This document shows, one piece after another, positions 26,101-34,746 of a stretch of 64,000 bases of DNA. The notes beneath the pieces were generated by a model. It was given only the letters and a program-made list of their open reading frames with translations, was not told the origin of the DNA and did no database searches. The DNA comes from Clostridia bacterium (lineage in GTDB: Bacteria > Bacillota > Clostridia > Oscillospirales > Acutalibacteraceae), in assembly GCA_900766585.1 (NCBI GenBank), contig CAAFVV010000014.1, positions 1-64,000 on the forward strand, read 5' to 3'. The translations under genes were made by a program, and so were the position numbers. Each line of letters begins with the position of its first letter. Position 1 is the first letter of the stretch.

Positions 26101-26699
26101 ATAAAGAGGTCAGCGAGCGGTATGAATTCCTGTCGGGTCAGGTGCGGGACGTGGAGGTCTCGAAGGCGGAGCTGCAAAAGCTGATCTCCGAGCTGACCGG
26201 TCAGATGAAGGAGCTGTTTTTGGAGCGTTTCCGCCAGATCAACGGCTATTACGGCGAGATTTTCGCCGAGCTGTTCGGCGGCGGAACGGCGGAGCTGTCG
26301 CTGACCGATCCCGAGGACGTGCTCGGCTCGGGCATCGAGATGAAGGTGCAGCCGCCCGGCAAGGTCATTCTGAATCTGGATGTACTCTCCGGCGGCGAAA
26401 AGGCGCTTGCCGCCATTGCACTGCTGTTTGCCATCCTGAAGGTGACGCCGTCGCCGTTCTGCGTGCTGGATGAGATCGAGGCGGCGCTCGACGACGTGAA
26501 TGTCGATCGCTATGCCCGCTATATCCACCGCATGGAGGACAAAACGCAGTTTATCGTTATCACCCACCGCCGCGGTACCATGGAGGAGGCGGACGTGCTC
26601 TACGGCGTCACCATGCAGGAGCAGGGCGTGTCCAAGCTGCTGGAGCTGCGCGCGAGCGAGGTGGAGGAAAAACTGGGGCTGTCGCTGAACGCGCAGTGA
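23118..26699 (+). CDS. smc: Chromosome segregation protein SMC
   Basis: A 1193-residue SMC ATPase, full length. Walker A GPNGSGKSNISDAIRWVLGE (from residue 31), two long coiled coils rich in Glu/Ala/Arg (about 170-500 and 680-1020), a hinge around 505-680 (ILGPVSRLLRTTPEYALAIE, NAGGSLTGGSASKNAG), the ABC signature LSGGEKALAAIALLF at about 1090 and Walker B FCVLDEIEAALDD. With ScpA/ScpB it compacts and separates chromosomes. The ATG at 23118 matches the family N-terminus MLLKSLEIHGFKSF. ftsY follows 29 bases on. Confidence 0.98.
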   Translation: MLLKSLEIHGFKSFPDKTVLRFDRGMTAVVGPNGSGKSNISDAIRWVLGEQSTKSLRGAKMEDVIFNGTEKRRPVGFAEVSLVIDNKDRALGFDADDVKVTRRYYRSGDSEYLLNNASVRLKDIQLLFMDTGLGRDGYSIVGQGRIGDIVASKSNDRREIFEEAAGIAKYRYRKNEAERRLAAAEDNLVRLRDIVTELEERVGPLAAQAEKAKKFLEFAGEKKTLEIGLWLHVIRATKDTLRDLNAKLELARTQYDAAGEAADEGYRQIEEIGRRSAEISARMDELRRSTAVTEEQAAALDSRAAVRRNDMAHNADTIERLLGDIAESDSGDDRIREEIARRKQEITEKQAAIAESERQRLAAAEELEGLTKSSDEATDRMSALSEKANALALALSDARVQSGTAESALTEITLRLSQINASVIGRQQEVAAAKAERDACRKDAAEAEERTESLKNSAEGYRLRAKSRAEKRDAAKETADQRRLDAEEKLRRVRLLEELERSMEGFSGSVKAVIRQAERGALTGILGPVSRLLRTTPEYALAIETALGAAAQNVVCSREEDAKRAIAYLKESKGGRATFLPLSTIKGNRLRENGLDDAPGFVGLACELVQFAPEYAGVADSLLGRVAVAEDLDYAVSLARRFGYRFRIVTLDGQVVNAGGSLTGGSASKNAGLLSRRGEIERLQKEAEVLAAKAREAQENWKRLSEEAALVEAEWMGLQGELSTAQEDKIRLDGELRRLEEQLSAGERSLSESAEEIRSLTARAEDCRGRMAEAAERMQTLEADKAAVEQEIAGISGGRQQLTEQRSTLSERIAALKLAEVAAQKEIEAAQGAIGEWEARFRDAESYRARLQEQIAQVKAQNTAIEAELASLADEAAALRAQSASVETQIAKLAEERSEGERQQTVLQQKSREKLDERELAGREAGRLEERCLAAQRESDEVVKKLFEEYELTRSEAEEITEPIADVPAANRRLNELKSKIRSLGSVNVDAIEEYKEVSERYEFLSGQVRDVEVSKAELQKLISELTGQMKELFLERFRQINGYYGEIFAELFGGGTAELSLTDPEDVLGSGIEMKVQPPGKVILNLDVLSGGEKALAAIALLFAILKVTPSPFCVLDEIEAALDDVNVDRYARYIHRMEDKTQFIVITHRRGTMEEADVLYGVTMQEQGVSKLLELRASEVEEKLGLSLNAQ

Positions 26700-26728
26700 T
26701 CCCTGTCGGGAAAAGGAGGTCTTAGCCT

Positions 26729-27640
<912 letters not shown>

Positions 27641-27644
27641 AGCC

Positions 27645-28250
27645 ATGCGTTTTATTATTGCCACCCACAACCCCCACAAGCTCGCCGAGCTGGCGCGTAT
27701 TTTGGAGCCGCTCGGGATCACCGCCGTGACCGAGGACGATCTGCCCGAGGTTGAGGAAACGGGGACCACATTTGAGAGCAATTCCTTTTTAAAGGCGGAT
27801 TCTGCCTGCACCTTCACCGGGCTGCCCGCCATCGCGGACGATTCCGGGCTGATGGTGGACGCACTGGACGGGGCGCCGGGAGTCTATTCCGCCCGCTTTG
27901 CCGGCGAGACCGGCACCTATGCCGACTGCAACCGCAAGCTGCTGGCGCTGCTTGCCGATGTGCCGCCCGGAAAGCGGACGGCGCGCTTTGTCTCGGTCAT
28001 CACCTGCGTGTTCCCGAACGGCGACGTCGTGACGGGAAAGGGCGCCTGCGAGGGCGTGATCGCCGACAGGGTGCGCGGCGAGGGCGGCTTCGGCTATGAC
28101 CCGCTGTTTGTCGTGGGGGAGAAGAGCTTTGCCGAAATGACTCCGGCGGAAAAGGATGCCGTGAGTCACCGCGGTCATGCGCTGACGGCGTTTGCCGCCG
28201 AGCTGCGGATGTATCTGTCCGCACAGAACAAAGGAGATACGATATGCTGA
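27645..28250 (+). CDS. rdgB: dITP/XTP pyrophosphatase (RdgB/HAM1)
   Basis: A 201-residue Ham1-family enzyme that removes non-canonical purine triphosphates. Recognisable by FIIATHNPHKLAELARIL, TTFESNSFLKADSACTFTGL, AIADDSGLMVDALDGAPGVY, GEGGFGYDPLFVV and SHRGHALTAF. ATG four bases after the ftsY stop; overlaps yhbY by 7 bases. Confidence 0.96.
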   Translation: MRFIIATHNPHKLAELARILEPLGITAVTEDDLPEVEETGTTFESNSFLKADSACTFTGLPAIADDSGLMVDALDGAPGVYSARFAGETGTYADCNRKLLALLADVPPGKRTARFVSVITCVFPNGDVVTGKGACEGVIADRVRGEGGFGYDPLFVVGEKSFAEMTPAEKDAVSHRGHALTAFAAELRMYLSAQNKGDTIC

Positions 28251-28540
28251 ACAGTAAACAGCGCGCTTATCTGCGCGGACTTGCAAATTCTTTTGAGCCG
28301 ATCGTCCATGTGGGCAAGGGCGGCTTTGCGGATACGATCGTCAAACAGGCGGACGATGCGCTGACTGCCCGCGAGCTGATCAAGGGCAAGGTGCTCGAGA
28401 CCGCGCCGCTGTCCAGCCGCGAGGCCGCCGAGCAGATCGCGGCCGCCGTCGGCGCAGAGGTGGTGCAGGTGATCGGCCGCACATTTGTGCTGTATCGCCG
28501 CAACCCGAAAGAGCCGCAGATCGTGCTGCCGAACCGGTGA
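28244..28540 (+). CDS. yhbY: YhbY/CRM-domain RNA-binding protein
   Basis: A 98-residue single CRM domain: NSKQRAYLRGLANSFEPIVH, VGKGGFADTIVKQADDALTA, ELIKGKVL and GAEVVQVIGRTFVLYRRNP. The family binds pre-50S ribosomal particles. The GxxG loop (GKGG) is intact. It overlaps the pyrophosphatase gene and precedes nadD-yqeK, a conserved order. Confidence 0.94.
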   Translation: MLNSKQRAYLRGLANSFEPIVHVGKGGFADTIVKQADDALTARELIKGKVLETAPLSSREAAEQIAAAVGAEVVQVIGRTFVLYRRNPKEPQIVLPNR

Positions 28541-28555
28541 GAGGGGGATTCCCGC

Positions 28556-29731
28556 GTGCGTATTGCCCTGTTCGGCGGATCGTTTGATCCGATCCATAAC
28601 GGCCATGTGCAGATGGCGCAGGCCTTTGTCCGCGCGCTTTCGCTGGATCGCGTGATCTTTATGCCGACGGGCGACCCGCCGCATAAGCTGCGCAGCGGCA
28701 TGGCGGCTGCTGCCCACCGGCTTGAGATGTGCCGTCTGGCGGTGCAGACGCTGCCCTGGGCGGAGGTGTCCGACCGCGAGCTGTCGCGGGAGGGCGCGAG
28801 CTTCACGGCGGATACGCTGCGCGAGCTGTGTGCACAGGAGCCGGAGGCGGAGTGGTTTTTGCTAACCGGTGCCGATATGTTTGTGACGCTGCACAGCTGG
28901 TATCATTTTTCTGAAATCGCGCAGCTGGCAACGCTTTGTACGCTGCCGCGCGACGGGTGTGATGCTGCCGTTTTGCGCAGCTATGCTGACCGGCTGACGG
29001 CGGACGGTGCGCGCTGCGTGGTGCTGCCCGAGCCGGTGCAGCAGGTGTCCTCGACCGCCCTGCGGGAGCGGGCGGCGCATGCGGAATCGCTTGCGGGACT
29101 TGTGCCGCCGGAGGTGGAGGCCTATATCCGCCGTCATCGGCTGTACAGCTCTGCGGACGCCATGGAGCAGAAGCCGATCGAGGAGCAGTATAAGGATCTG
29201 CTGCGCCCGCGTCTGAGCGAAAAGCGGTATGCCCATTCGCTGGCGGTCGCCGACCGCGCGGAGCTGCTCGCGCCGATCTACGGCGCCGATCCGGCGCTGG
29301 CCCGCACGGCGGGACTGCTGCACGATATTATGAAGGATACGCCGCAAAACGAACAGTTGCAAATTCAGAAAGAATTTGGTATACTAATGGATACGGTCAC
29401 CAAAGCCTCTCCGGCGCTGTGGCACGCCGTTACCGGCGCCGCCTTTCTGGAGCATGTGCTGGCGCTGCCCGCGCCGATCGTGCGCGCGGTGCGGTATCAC
29501 ACGACCGGATGTGCCAGGATGACGCCGCTTGACAAAACGGTCTATCTGGCGGATTTCACCTCCGCCGACCGCGATTACCCCGATGTGGAGACCATGCGGC
29601 GGCTGTCCGAGCAGGCGGCGGACCCGGCGATGCTCTATGCGCTCGCTTATACGATCGGCGACCTGACCCGCCAAAACCGCCCGGTGCACCCCGATACGCT
29701 GAACGCCTACAACGAGCTGTTGTGTCACTGA
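28556..29731 (+). CDS. nadD: NadD-YqeK fusion: nicotinate-nucleotide adenylyltransferase plus HD hydrolase
   Basis: A 391-residue protein joining two enzymes that are usually separate neighbours. Residues 1-197 are NadD (LFGGSFDPIHNGH at 6-17, DPPHKLRS, the C-terminal SSTALRER), which adenylates nicotinate mononucleotide. Residues 205-391 are a YqeK-type HD domain (HSLAVADRAELLAP, GLLHDIMKD with the HD pair near 256, VRYHTTG, LADFTSADRD), the family that hydrolyses Ap4A symmetrically. The frame is continuous with no internal stop. GTG start with AGGGGG upstream. Confidence 0.94.
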   Translation: MRIALFGGSFDPIHNGHVQMAQAFVRALSLDRVIFMPTGDPPHKLRSGMAAAAHRLEMCRLAVQTLPWAEVSDRELSREGASFTADTLRELCAQEPEAEWFLLTGADMFVTLHSWYHFSEIAQLATLCTLPRDGCDAAVLRSYADRLTADGARCVVLPEPVQQVSSTALRERAAHAESLAGLVPPEVEAYIRRHRLYSSADAMEQKPIEEQYKDLLRPRLSEKRYAHSLAVADRAELLAPIYGADPALARTAGLLHDIMKDTPQNEQLQIQKEFGILMDTVTKASPALWHAVTGAAFLEHVLALPAPIVRAVRYHTTGCARMTPLDKTVYLADFTSADRDYPDVETMRRLSEQAADPAMLYALAYTIGDLTRQNRPVHPDTLNAYNELLCH

Positions 29732-29747
29732 TAAGGAGGAATTCCGT

Positions 29748-31049
29748 ATGGCAAAGGATAACCGCGGAAAAAAAGTCGCGCTGAAACAGGAGAATACGTC
29801 TAAAGCTCCGCGCAAACGGAAAAAGAAGATGACCCCCGTCAAGCTGACGATCCGTATTCTGCTGGCGGTATTCCTGGTCATGCTGCTGGTGTTTCTGTTC
29901 GTGGTCGGCCGCTATGTCTATTCCTATTTCAAAACCGACGACAGCAGCGGCACGGTAGCCCCCATCGACCATGAAACGACGGCGGAGGGAGAGCTGTCGA
30001 AGGTCTCCTATTATCTTGTCGGCGTGATGGGCAAGACCAGTGCAGACCCGCTGTCGGCGATCTCGCTTGTCTGCTTTGACAAAAAGGCGGGCACGCTGGA
30101 TGTGCTGCAAATGCCGGTATCCACCTATCTGGGCAAGACCGACGGCTGGGACGTGACTACGCTCGACGAGGTCTGGTCGAATCCCCAGCCGCTCCCGTGG
30201 TGCGACAAGTGCCGCAAGCGGGTGTATGCGCCGGAGGTCGCGGAGGGGAACACCCATTCCGTGTGCGGCGAAAAGCTGACAACCAAAAAGGGGTCGGCAT
30301 CCGAAAACCTGATCGACATTTTCAATGACCAGTACAGTATGCCGGTAGACGCCTTCTTCATCATGCCGCAGGCGGCACTGATGCGGATGGTGGACGCTGT
30401 CGGTGGTGTGACGGTCGAAAGCGATATCGCCTTTACGGCAGGCGACACGAAATATAAAAAGGGAACGCAGACGCTGACCGGCGAGGCGGCGCTGCAATAT
30501 GCGCTGACCGAGGGCTATTCCTCGACGCCGGAGACGGATCTGACCCGTATGCTGCGTCAGCGGCAGGTGCTTGCGGCACTTCTGAACCGGATGCTGTCGC
30601 TGTCTGAAAAGGATCTGCTCGACAAGGTGATCGACCCCGTGATGAGCAGCTCGACGCCGATCCGCGTGTCGGAAACGCTGCTCAGCCGCAAGGCGATGAT
30701 GGCGGGACTGAGCCGTGCCTCTGCCGATAATGCCGACAACGAGGAAGCCATGTGCATCCTCATCGGCGGGATCGGAAAGCTGGAAAAAGAAAATATGCAG
30801 TATCACCTGCTGCCGGGCGGAAGCGCGAAAAACGGCTCGAAAAAGGTGTATACCGTGCAGAAAGAGGCGCTTAAAACGCTGCTGACCGAGCATTTTAACC
30901 CCTACGGTCAGCCGATCGGCGATGCCGATCTCGCCGTTTCCGAGCTGACGACCTCGGCGAAGCCGGATACCAAAACGGCGTCGTTTGCCTCTGCCGCACC
31001 GGCACAGGAGGCGGCGCTGACTGAAGAAAGCAGCGACACAAACGAGTAA
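29748..31049 (+). CDS. LytR-CpsA-Psr (LCP) family protein with Cys-containing insert
   Basis: A 433-residue membrane-anchored protein: basic cytoplasmic tail (1-31), one membrane helix (about 33-58), then an LCP domain (ISLVCFDKKAGTLDVLQMPV, STYLGKTDG, VDAFFIMPQAALMRMVDAVG, GVTVE, LTGEAALQYALTEGY, DLTRMLRQRQVL). LCP enzymes attach wall polymers to peptidoglycan. An insert after the first strand pair reads WCDKCRKRV then HSVCGEKL, a partial zinc-ribbon-like pattern with three Cys, which I do not know from the family. The C-terminus is a low-complexity Ser/Thr/Ala tail. Conserved position between yqeK and rsfS. Confidence 0.9.
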   Translation: MAKDNRGKKVALKQENTSKAPRKRKKKMTPVKLTIRILLAVFLVMLLVFLFVVGRYVYSYFKTDDSSGTVAPIDHETTAEGELSKVSYYLVGVMGKTSADPLSAISLVCFDKKAGTLDVLQMPVSTYLGKTDGWDVTTLDEVWSNPQPLPWCDKCRKRVYAPEVAEGNTHSVCGEKLTTKKGSASENLIDIFNDQYSMPVDAFFIMPQAALMRMVDAVGGVTVESDIAFTAGDTKYKKGTQTLTGEAALQYALTEGYSSTPETDLTRMLRQRQVLAALLNRMLSLSEKDLLDKVIDPVMSSSTPIRVSETLLSRKAMMAGLSRASADNADNEEAMCILIGGIGKLEKENMQYHLLPGGSAKNGSKKVYTVQKEALKTLLTEHFNPYGQPIGDADLAVSELTTSAKPDTKTASFASAAPAQEAALTEESSDTNE

Positions 31050-31066
31050 GGGAGGAAGAAACCCAC

Positions 31067-31426
31067 TTGGAAGCTAAAGAACTGATGGAACGCGCCGTGC
31101 GGGCGCTGGATACCCATAAAGCGGAGGACATCCGCGTGCTGAAGGTGACGGATGTGACGTCATTGGCGGATTATTTTGTGCTGGCGCAGGGCGGCAGCAC
31201 AACGCAGGTGCGTGCACTGGCGGATTATGTGGATTACGAGCTGGGGCTTGCGGGCGTCTCTCCTCTGCGGACGGAGGGGTATGACGGCGCCAACTGGATC
31301 CTGATGGATTATGCCACGGTTGTGGTGCATGTATTCCTGCCGAAAACACGGCAGTATTATGATTTGGAGCGGCTGTGGCAGGATGGCACGCCGGTCGATC
31401 TTTCGGATATCATCATCGAGGAGTGA
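31067..31426 (+). CDS. rsfS: Ribosomal silencing factor RsfS
   Basis: A 119-residue protein that binds L14 and keeps ribosomal subunits apart in starved cells. TTG start with AGGGAGG nine bases upstream. It has DIRVLKVTDVTSLADYFVLA, GGSTTQVRALADYVDYEL, GYDGANWILMDYATVVVHVF and QYYDLERLW. leuS begins directly after its stop. Confidence 0.95.
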   Translation: MEAKELMERAVRALDTHKAEDIRVLKVTDVTSLADYFVLAQGGSTTQVRALADYVDYELGLAGVSPLRTEGYDGANWILMDYATVVVHVFLPKTRQYYDLERLWQDGTPVDLSDIIIEE

Positions 31427-33841
31427 ATGGCAATGCAGTATGAACCCCGGCTCATTGAGCCGAAATGGCAGGCGCGCTGGGAGGAAGCCCAGGTGTTTGC
31501 CGCGAAAGACAATGTGGACAAGCCGAAGTTTTACGGCCTGATCGAGTTTCCCTATCCGTCCGGCGCAGGTATGCATGTCGGGCATATCAAGGCGTATTCC
31601 GGCATGGAGGTCATCTCCCGCAAACGGCGGATGCAGGGCTATAATGTGCTGTTCCCGATCGGCTTTGATGCCTACGGTCTGCCTACGGAGAATTATGCCA
31701 TCAAGACCGGCATCCACCCGCGTGTGGTGACCGATCAGAACATCCGCAAATTCACCCAGCAGCTTCGGCGCGTCGGCTTTTCGTTTGACTGGAGCCGCAC
31801 GGTAGATACGACGCAGGAGAACTACTACCGCTGGACACAGTGGATATTCCTGAAAATGTTTGAGCACGGGCTGGTGTTCCGCGACACGGCGCTCGTCAAC
31901 TACTGCCCGCACTGCAAGGTCGTTCTCTCCAATGAGGATTCGCAGGGCGGAAAGTGCGATATCTGCCACAGCACTATCGTGCAGAAGGCGAAGGATGTGT
32001 GGTATCTGCGCATCACCGCCTATGCGGATAAGCTGCTCGAGGGTCTGGACCTTGTGGATTTTCCGGCGAATATCCGCCAGCAGCAGGAAAACTGGATCGG
32101 CCGCTCGACGGGTGCGTTCGTCAACTTCCCGCTGAAGGACACCGATGAGAAGCTGCGCATTTACACGACGCGCTGCGACACGCTGTTCGGCGTGACGTTC
32201 ATGGTTATCGCGCCGGAGCATCCGCTGCTTGAAAAATACCGCTCGCGCATCAAAAACGCCGGTGAGCTGGACGCTTATAAGGCGGAGTGCGCCAAAAAGA
32301 CGGAATTTGAGCGTACCCAGCTGGTCAAGGATAAGACCGGTGTGCGGGTGGACGGCCTGACGGCGGTCAACCCGGTGAGCGGGCGCGAGATCCCGATCTA
32401 CATTTCCGACTACGTGATGATGGGCTACGGTACCGGCGCGATCATGGCGGTGCCCGCGCACGATCAGCGCGACTACGAATTCGCCCGCAAGTTCGGTCTC
32501 GACATCATTCCGGTGATCGAGGGCGGCGACATCGCCAAAGAGGCGTATGTCGGCGACGGCGTGATGATCAACTCGGATTTCCTGAACGGGCTGACCAATA
32601 AAAAGGACTCCATTGCCCGTATGCTCGCGTTTTTGGAGGAAAAGGGCATTGGCGAAGCCGGCGTGCAGTATAAAATGAAGGACTGGGCGTTTAACCGCCA
32701 GCGCTACTGGGGTGAGCCGATCCCGATCGTCCACTGCAAGACCTGCGGCATGGTGCCGGTCCCCTATGACGAGCTGCCGCTGCGGCTGCCGGAAATGGAG
32801 AATTTCGAGCCGGGCGAGGGCGGCGAAAGCCCGCTTGCGAAGATCGACTCGTTTGTCCATTGCCGCTGCCCGCGCTGCGGCGGCGAGGCACGGCGCGAAA
32901 CCGATACGATGCCGCAGTGGGCGGGATCGTCGTGGTATTTCCTGCGCTATGTCGATCCGCACAATACCCATGCGTTTGCCGATCCCGAAAAGCTCCGCTA
33001 CTGGATGCCGGTGGACTGGTATAACGGCGGCATGGAGCATGTGACCCGTCACCTGATCTACTCCCGCTTCTGGCACCGTTTCCTCTATGACATCGGCGAG
33101 GTGCCGTGTCCCGAGCCGTATGCCAAGCGCACGGCGCAGGGGCTGATCCTCGGCTCTGACGGCGTGAAAATGAGCAAATCGCGCGGCAATGTGGTCGATC
33201 CGAACGATGTGGTGGACGAGTGCGGCGCGGATACGCTGCGGGTATACATCCTGTTTATGGGCGATTACGGCTCTGCAGCACCGTGGAGCGAGAGCAGTCT
33301 CAAAGGCTGCAAGCGTTTTCTGGACCGCGTGGCGGGTCTGCTCGATATGGCAAAGGGCAGCGGTGCGACCGCGGCGCTTGAGAGCGAGTTCCACAAGACC
33401 ATCCGCAAGGTCAGCGGCGATATCGAGGAGATGAAGTTCAACACCGCTATCGCCTCCATGATGACGCTGCTCAACCGTATCTATGATCACGGTTCGCTGA
33501 CGCGCGACGAGTTGTCGATCCTGCTGCGCCTGCTCTGCCCGTTTGCCCCGCATCTGGCGGAGGAAATGTGGGAGCAGCTCGGCCATGAGGGCTTCTGTTC
33601 GCTGGCGCCCTGGCCGGAGTACGACGAGGAAAAGACGGTGGATGCCACCGTTGAGATCGTTGTGCAGGTCAACGGCAGGATCAAGGACCGCATGGTGATT
33701 GCCATGGATATGCCGAAGGAGGACGTGCTTGCCGCCGCCAAAAAGGCGGAAAAGACAGCCGCCGCCATCGAGGGTATGGAGCTTGTCAAGGAGCTGTATA
33801 TCCCGGGTAAGCTTGTGAATCTGGTCGTGAAACCGCGCTGA
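31427..33841 (+). CDS. leuS: Leucyl-tRNA synthetase
   Basis: An 804-residue class Ia synthetase of bacterial type. HIGH-type motif GMHVGHIKAYSGMEVISRKR near 45-60, editing (CP1) domain about 220-420 (GVTFMVIAPEHPL, GTGAIMAVPAHDQRDYEF), zinc-type segment HCKTCGMVP and CRCPRCGGEA, KMSKSRGNVVDP signature, anticodon-binding helices, and a C-terminal domain ending NLVVKPR. It charges tRNA-Leu. ATG directly after the rsfS stop; the second ATG two codons on is an alternative. Confidence 0.98.
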   Translation: MAMQYEPRLIEPKWQARWEEAQVFAAKDNVDKPKFYGLIEFPYPSGAGMHVGHIKAYSGMEVISRKRRMQGYNVLFPIGFDAYGLPTENYAIKTGIHPRVVTDQNIRKFTQQLRRVGFSFDWSRTVDTTQENYYRWTQWIFLKMFEHGLVFRDTALVNYCPHCKVVLSNEDSQGGKCDICHSTIVQKAKDVWYLRITAYADKLLEGLDLVDFPANIRQQQENWIGRSTGAFVNFPLKDTDEKLRIYTTRCDTLFGVTFMVIAPEHPLLEKYRSRIKNAGELDAYKAECAKKTEFERTQLVKDKTGVRVDGLTAVNPVSGREIPIYISDYVMMGYGTGAIMAVPAHDQRDYEFARKFGLDIIPVIEGGDIAKEAYVGDGVMINSDFLNGLTNKKDSIARMLAFLEEKGIGEAGVQYKMKDWAFNRQRYWGEPIPIVHCKTCGMVPVPYDELPLRLPEMENFEPGEGGESPLAKIDSFVHCRCPRCGGEARRETDTMPQWAGSSWYFLRYVDPHNTHAFADPEKLRYWMPVDWYNGGMEHVTRHLIYSRFWHRFLYDIGEVPCPEPYAKRTAQGLILGSDGVKMSKSRGNVVDPNDVVDECGADTLRVYILFMGDYGSAAPWSESSLKGCKRFLDRVAGLLDMAKGSGATAALESEFHKTIRKVSGDIEEMKFNTAIASMMTLLNRIYDHGSLTRDELSILLRLLCPFAPHLAEEMWEQLGHEGFCSLAPWPEYDEEKTVDATVEIVVQVNGRIKDRMVIAMDMPKEDVLAAAKKAEKTAAAIEGMELVKELYIPGKLVNLVVKPR

Positions 33842-33907
33842 CGGTTTTGCGGAGCGGGGACGGATGGCGCATTTCGCAACAATTTCTCCGAAAAGCGCAG
33901 AAAAGAC

Positions 33908-33936
33908 TTGACGAAAAGCGCTTTCCGTTGTATAAT
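33908..33936 (+). promoter_or_regulatory. Promoter of rpsU
   Basis: TTGACG (33908-33913) and TATAAT (33931-33936), 17-bp spacer, about 55 bases upstream of rpsU. Confidence 0.88.
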
Positions 33937-33991
33937 AACTGCGTTATATTGATATTACCCCTGCCGTTTGGGCGGAGGGAGGGAATAAGAC

Positions 33992-34168
33992 ATGTCGGAA
34001 GTTCACGTAAAAGAAAATGAGAGTCTGGACAGTGCGCTGCGCAGATGGAAAAAGTCCTGCGCGCGTGCCGGCACTCTCGCTGAAGTGCGCAAGAGAGAGC
34101 ATTATGAAAAGCCCTCTGTCCGCCGCAAGAAAAAATCGGAGGCTGCGCGCAAGAGAAAGTTTAAATAA
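33992..34168 (+). CDS. rpsU: 30S ribosomal protein S21
   Basis: A 58-residue, very basic protein starting MSEVHVKENESLDSALRRWK, the S21 N-terminus, followed by KSCARAGTLAEVRKREHYEK and a Lys/Arg tail. GGAGGGAGGG precedes the ATG. Own promoter and terminator, so it is monocistronic. Confidence 0.96.
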   Translation: MSEVHVKENESLDSALRRWKKSCARAGTLAEVRKREHYEKPSVRRKKKSEAARKRKFK

Positions 34169-34174
34169 TCCGGT

Positions 34175-34207
34175 AAAAAAGCGGGCAGTTTTCTGCCCGC
34201 TTTTTTC
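34175..34207 (+). terminator. Terminator after rpsU
   Basis: AAAAAAGCGGGCAG / CTGCCCGCTTTTTT around a TTTT loop, starting seven bases after the rpsU stop. Confidence 0.93.
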
Positions 34208-34236
34208 CGTGTCTGAGCAAAAAAGGGAGGATGCCG

Positions 34237-34746
34237 ATGCCGCTTTTCGCTGCCACGGTATACAAGCGCCGCCTGACCGATCTGACAGCGGACGAGCTGC
34301 GGCGCATGGGGGTTCGCGGGCTGCTTCTGGATGTGGACAACACGCTGACACCGCACGACGATCCGCATGTGTCGGATGCCGTGCGCCGCTGGCTTTCCGA
34401 CCGCATAAAGGAGGGCTTTTTGCTGACGGTGGTCTCGAATAACCGCGAGGAGCGCGTGGCGCCGTTCGCGCGCATGATCGGGCTGCCGTTTACGGCGCAC
34501 GCGAGAAAGCCGCTGCCGTCGGGATTTTGGCGGGCGGCAAGCTCGCTGGGCCTGTCCCGCGGGCAGTGCCTCGTGATCGGTGACCAGATCTTTACGGATA
34601 TTGCCGGCGCCAATCTGGCGGGGATGCGCTCGGTGCAGCTTCTGCCGATCGTGCCGGAGGAAAAACAGCGCTTTATCCGCTTCAAGCGTCGGCTGGAACG
34701 CCCGATATTGGCGCATTATCTGAAAAAAAGGGGGATCACGCTGTGA
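34237..34746 (+). CDS. yqeG: YqeG-family HAD IIIA phosphatase
   Basis: A 169-residue HAD-type phosphatase. Motif I is LLLDVDNTLTPHDDP, followed by LLTVVSNNREERV, the motif III Lys in HARKPLPSG and motif IV in GDQIFTDIAGANLAGM. The substrate is unknown; some relatives act on phosphatidylglycerophosphate. The second of two in-frame ATGs is chosen because GGGAGG is directly against the first. It overlaps the next start by four bases. Confidence 0.92.
   Translation: MPLFAATVYKRRLTDLTADELRRMGVRGLLLDVDNTLTPHDDPHVSDAVRRWLSDRIKEGFLLTVVSNNREERVAPFARMIGLPFTAHARKPLPSGFWRAASSLGLSRGQCLVIGDQIFTDIAGANLAGMRSVQLLPIVPEEKQRFIRFKRRLERPILAHYLKKRGITL

Noticed and set aside
29556..30893. 445-codon minus-strand frame opposite the LCP gene
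   Set aside because: No ribosome site or promoter, and its translation is rich in His, Arg and Gln as expected of an antisense shadow.
31160..33586. 808-codon open frame on the minus strand opposite leuS
   Set aside because: It is a shadow caused by GC-rich third positions of leuS. It has a low-complexity His/Arg/Asp-rich translation, no ribosome site and no recognisable domain, while leuS is certain.
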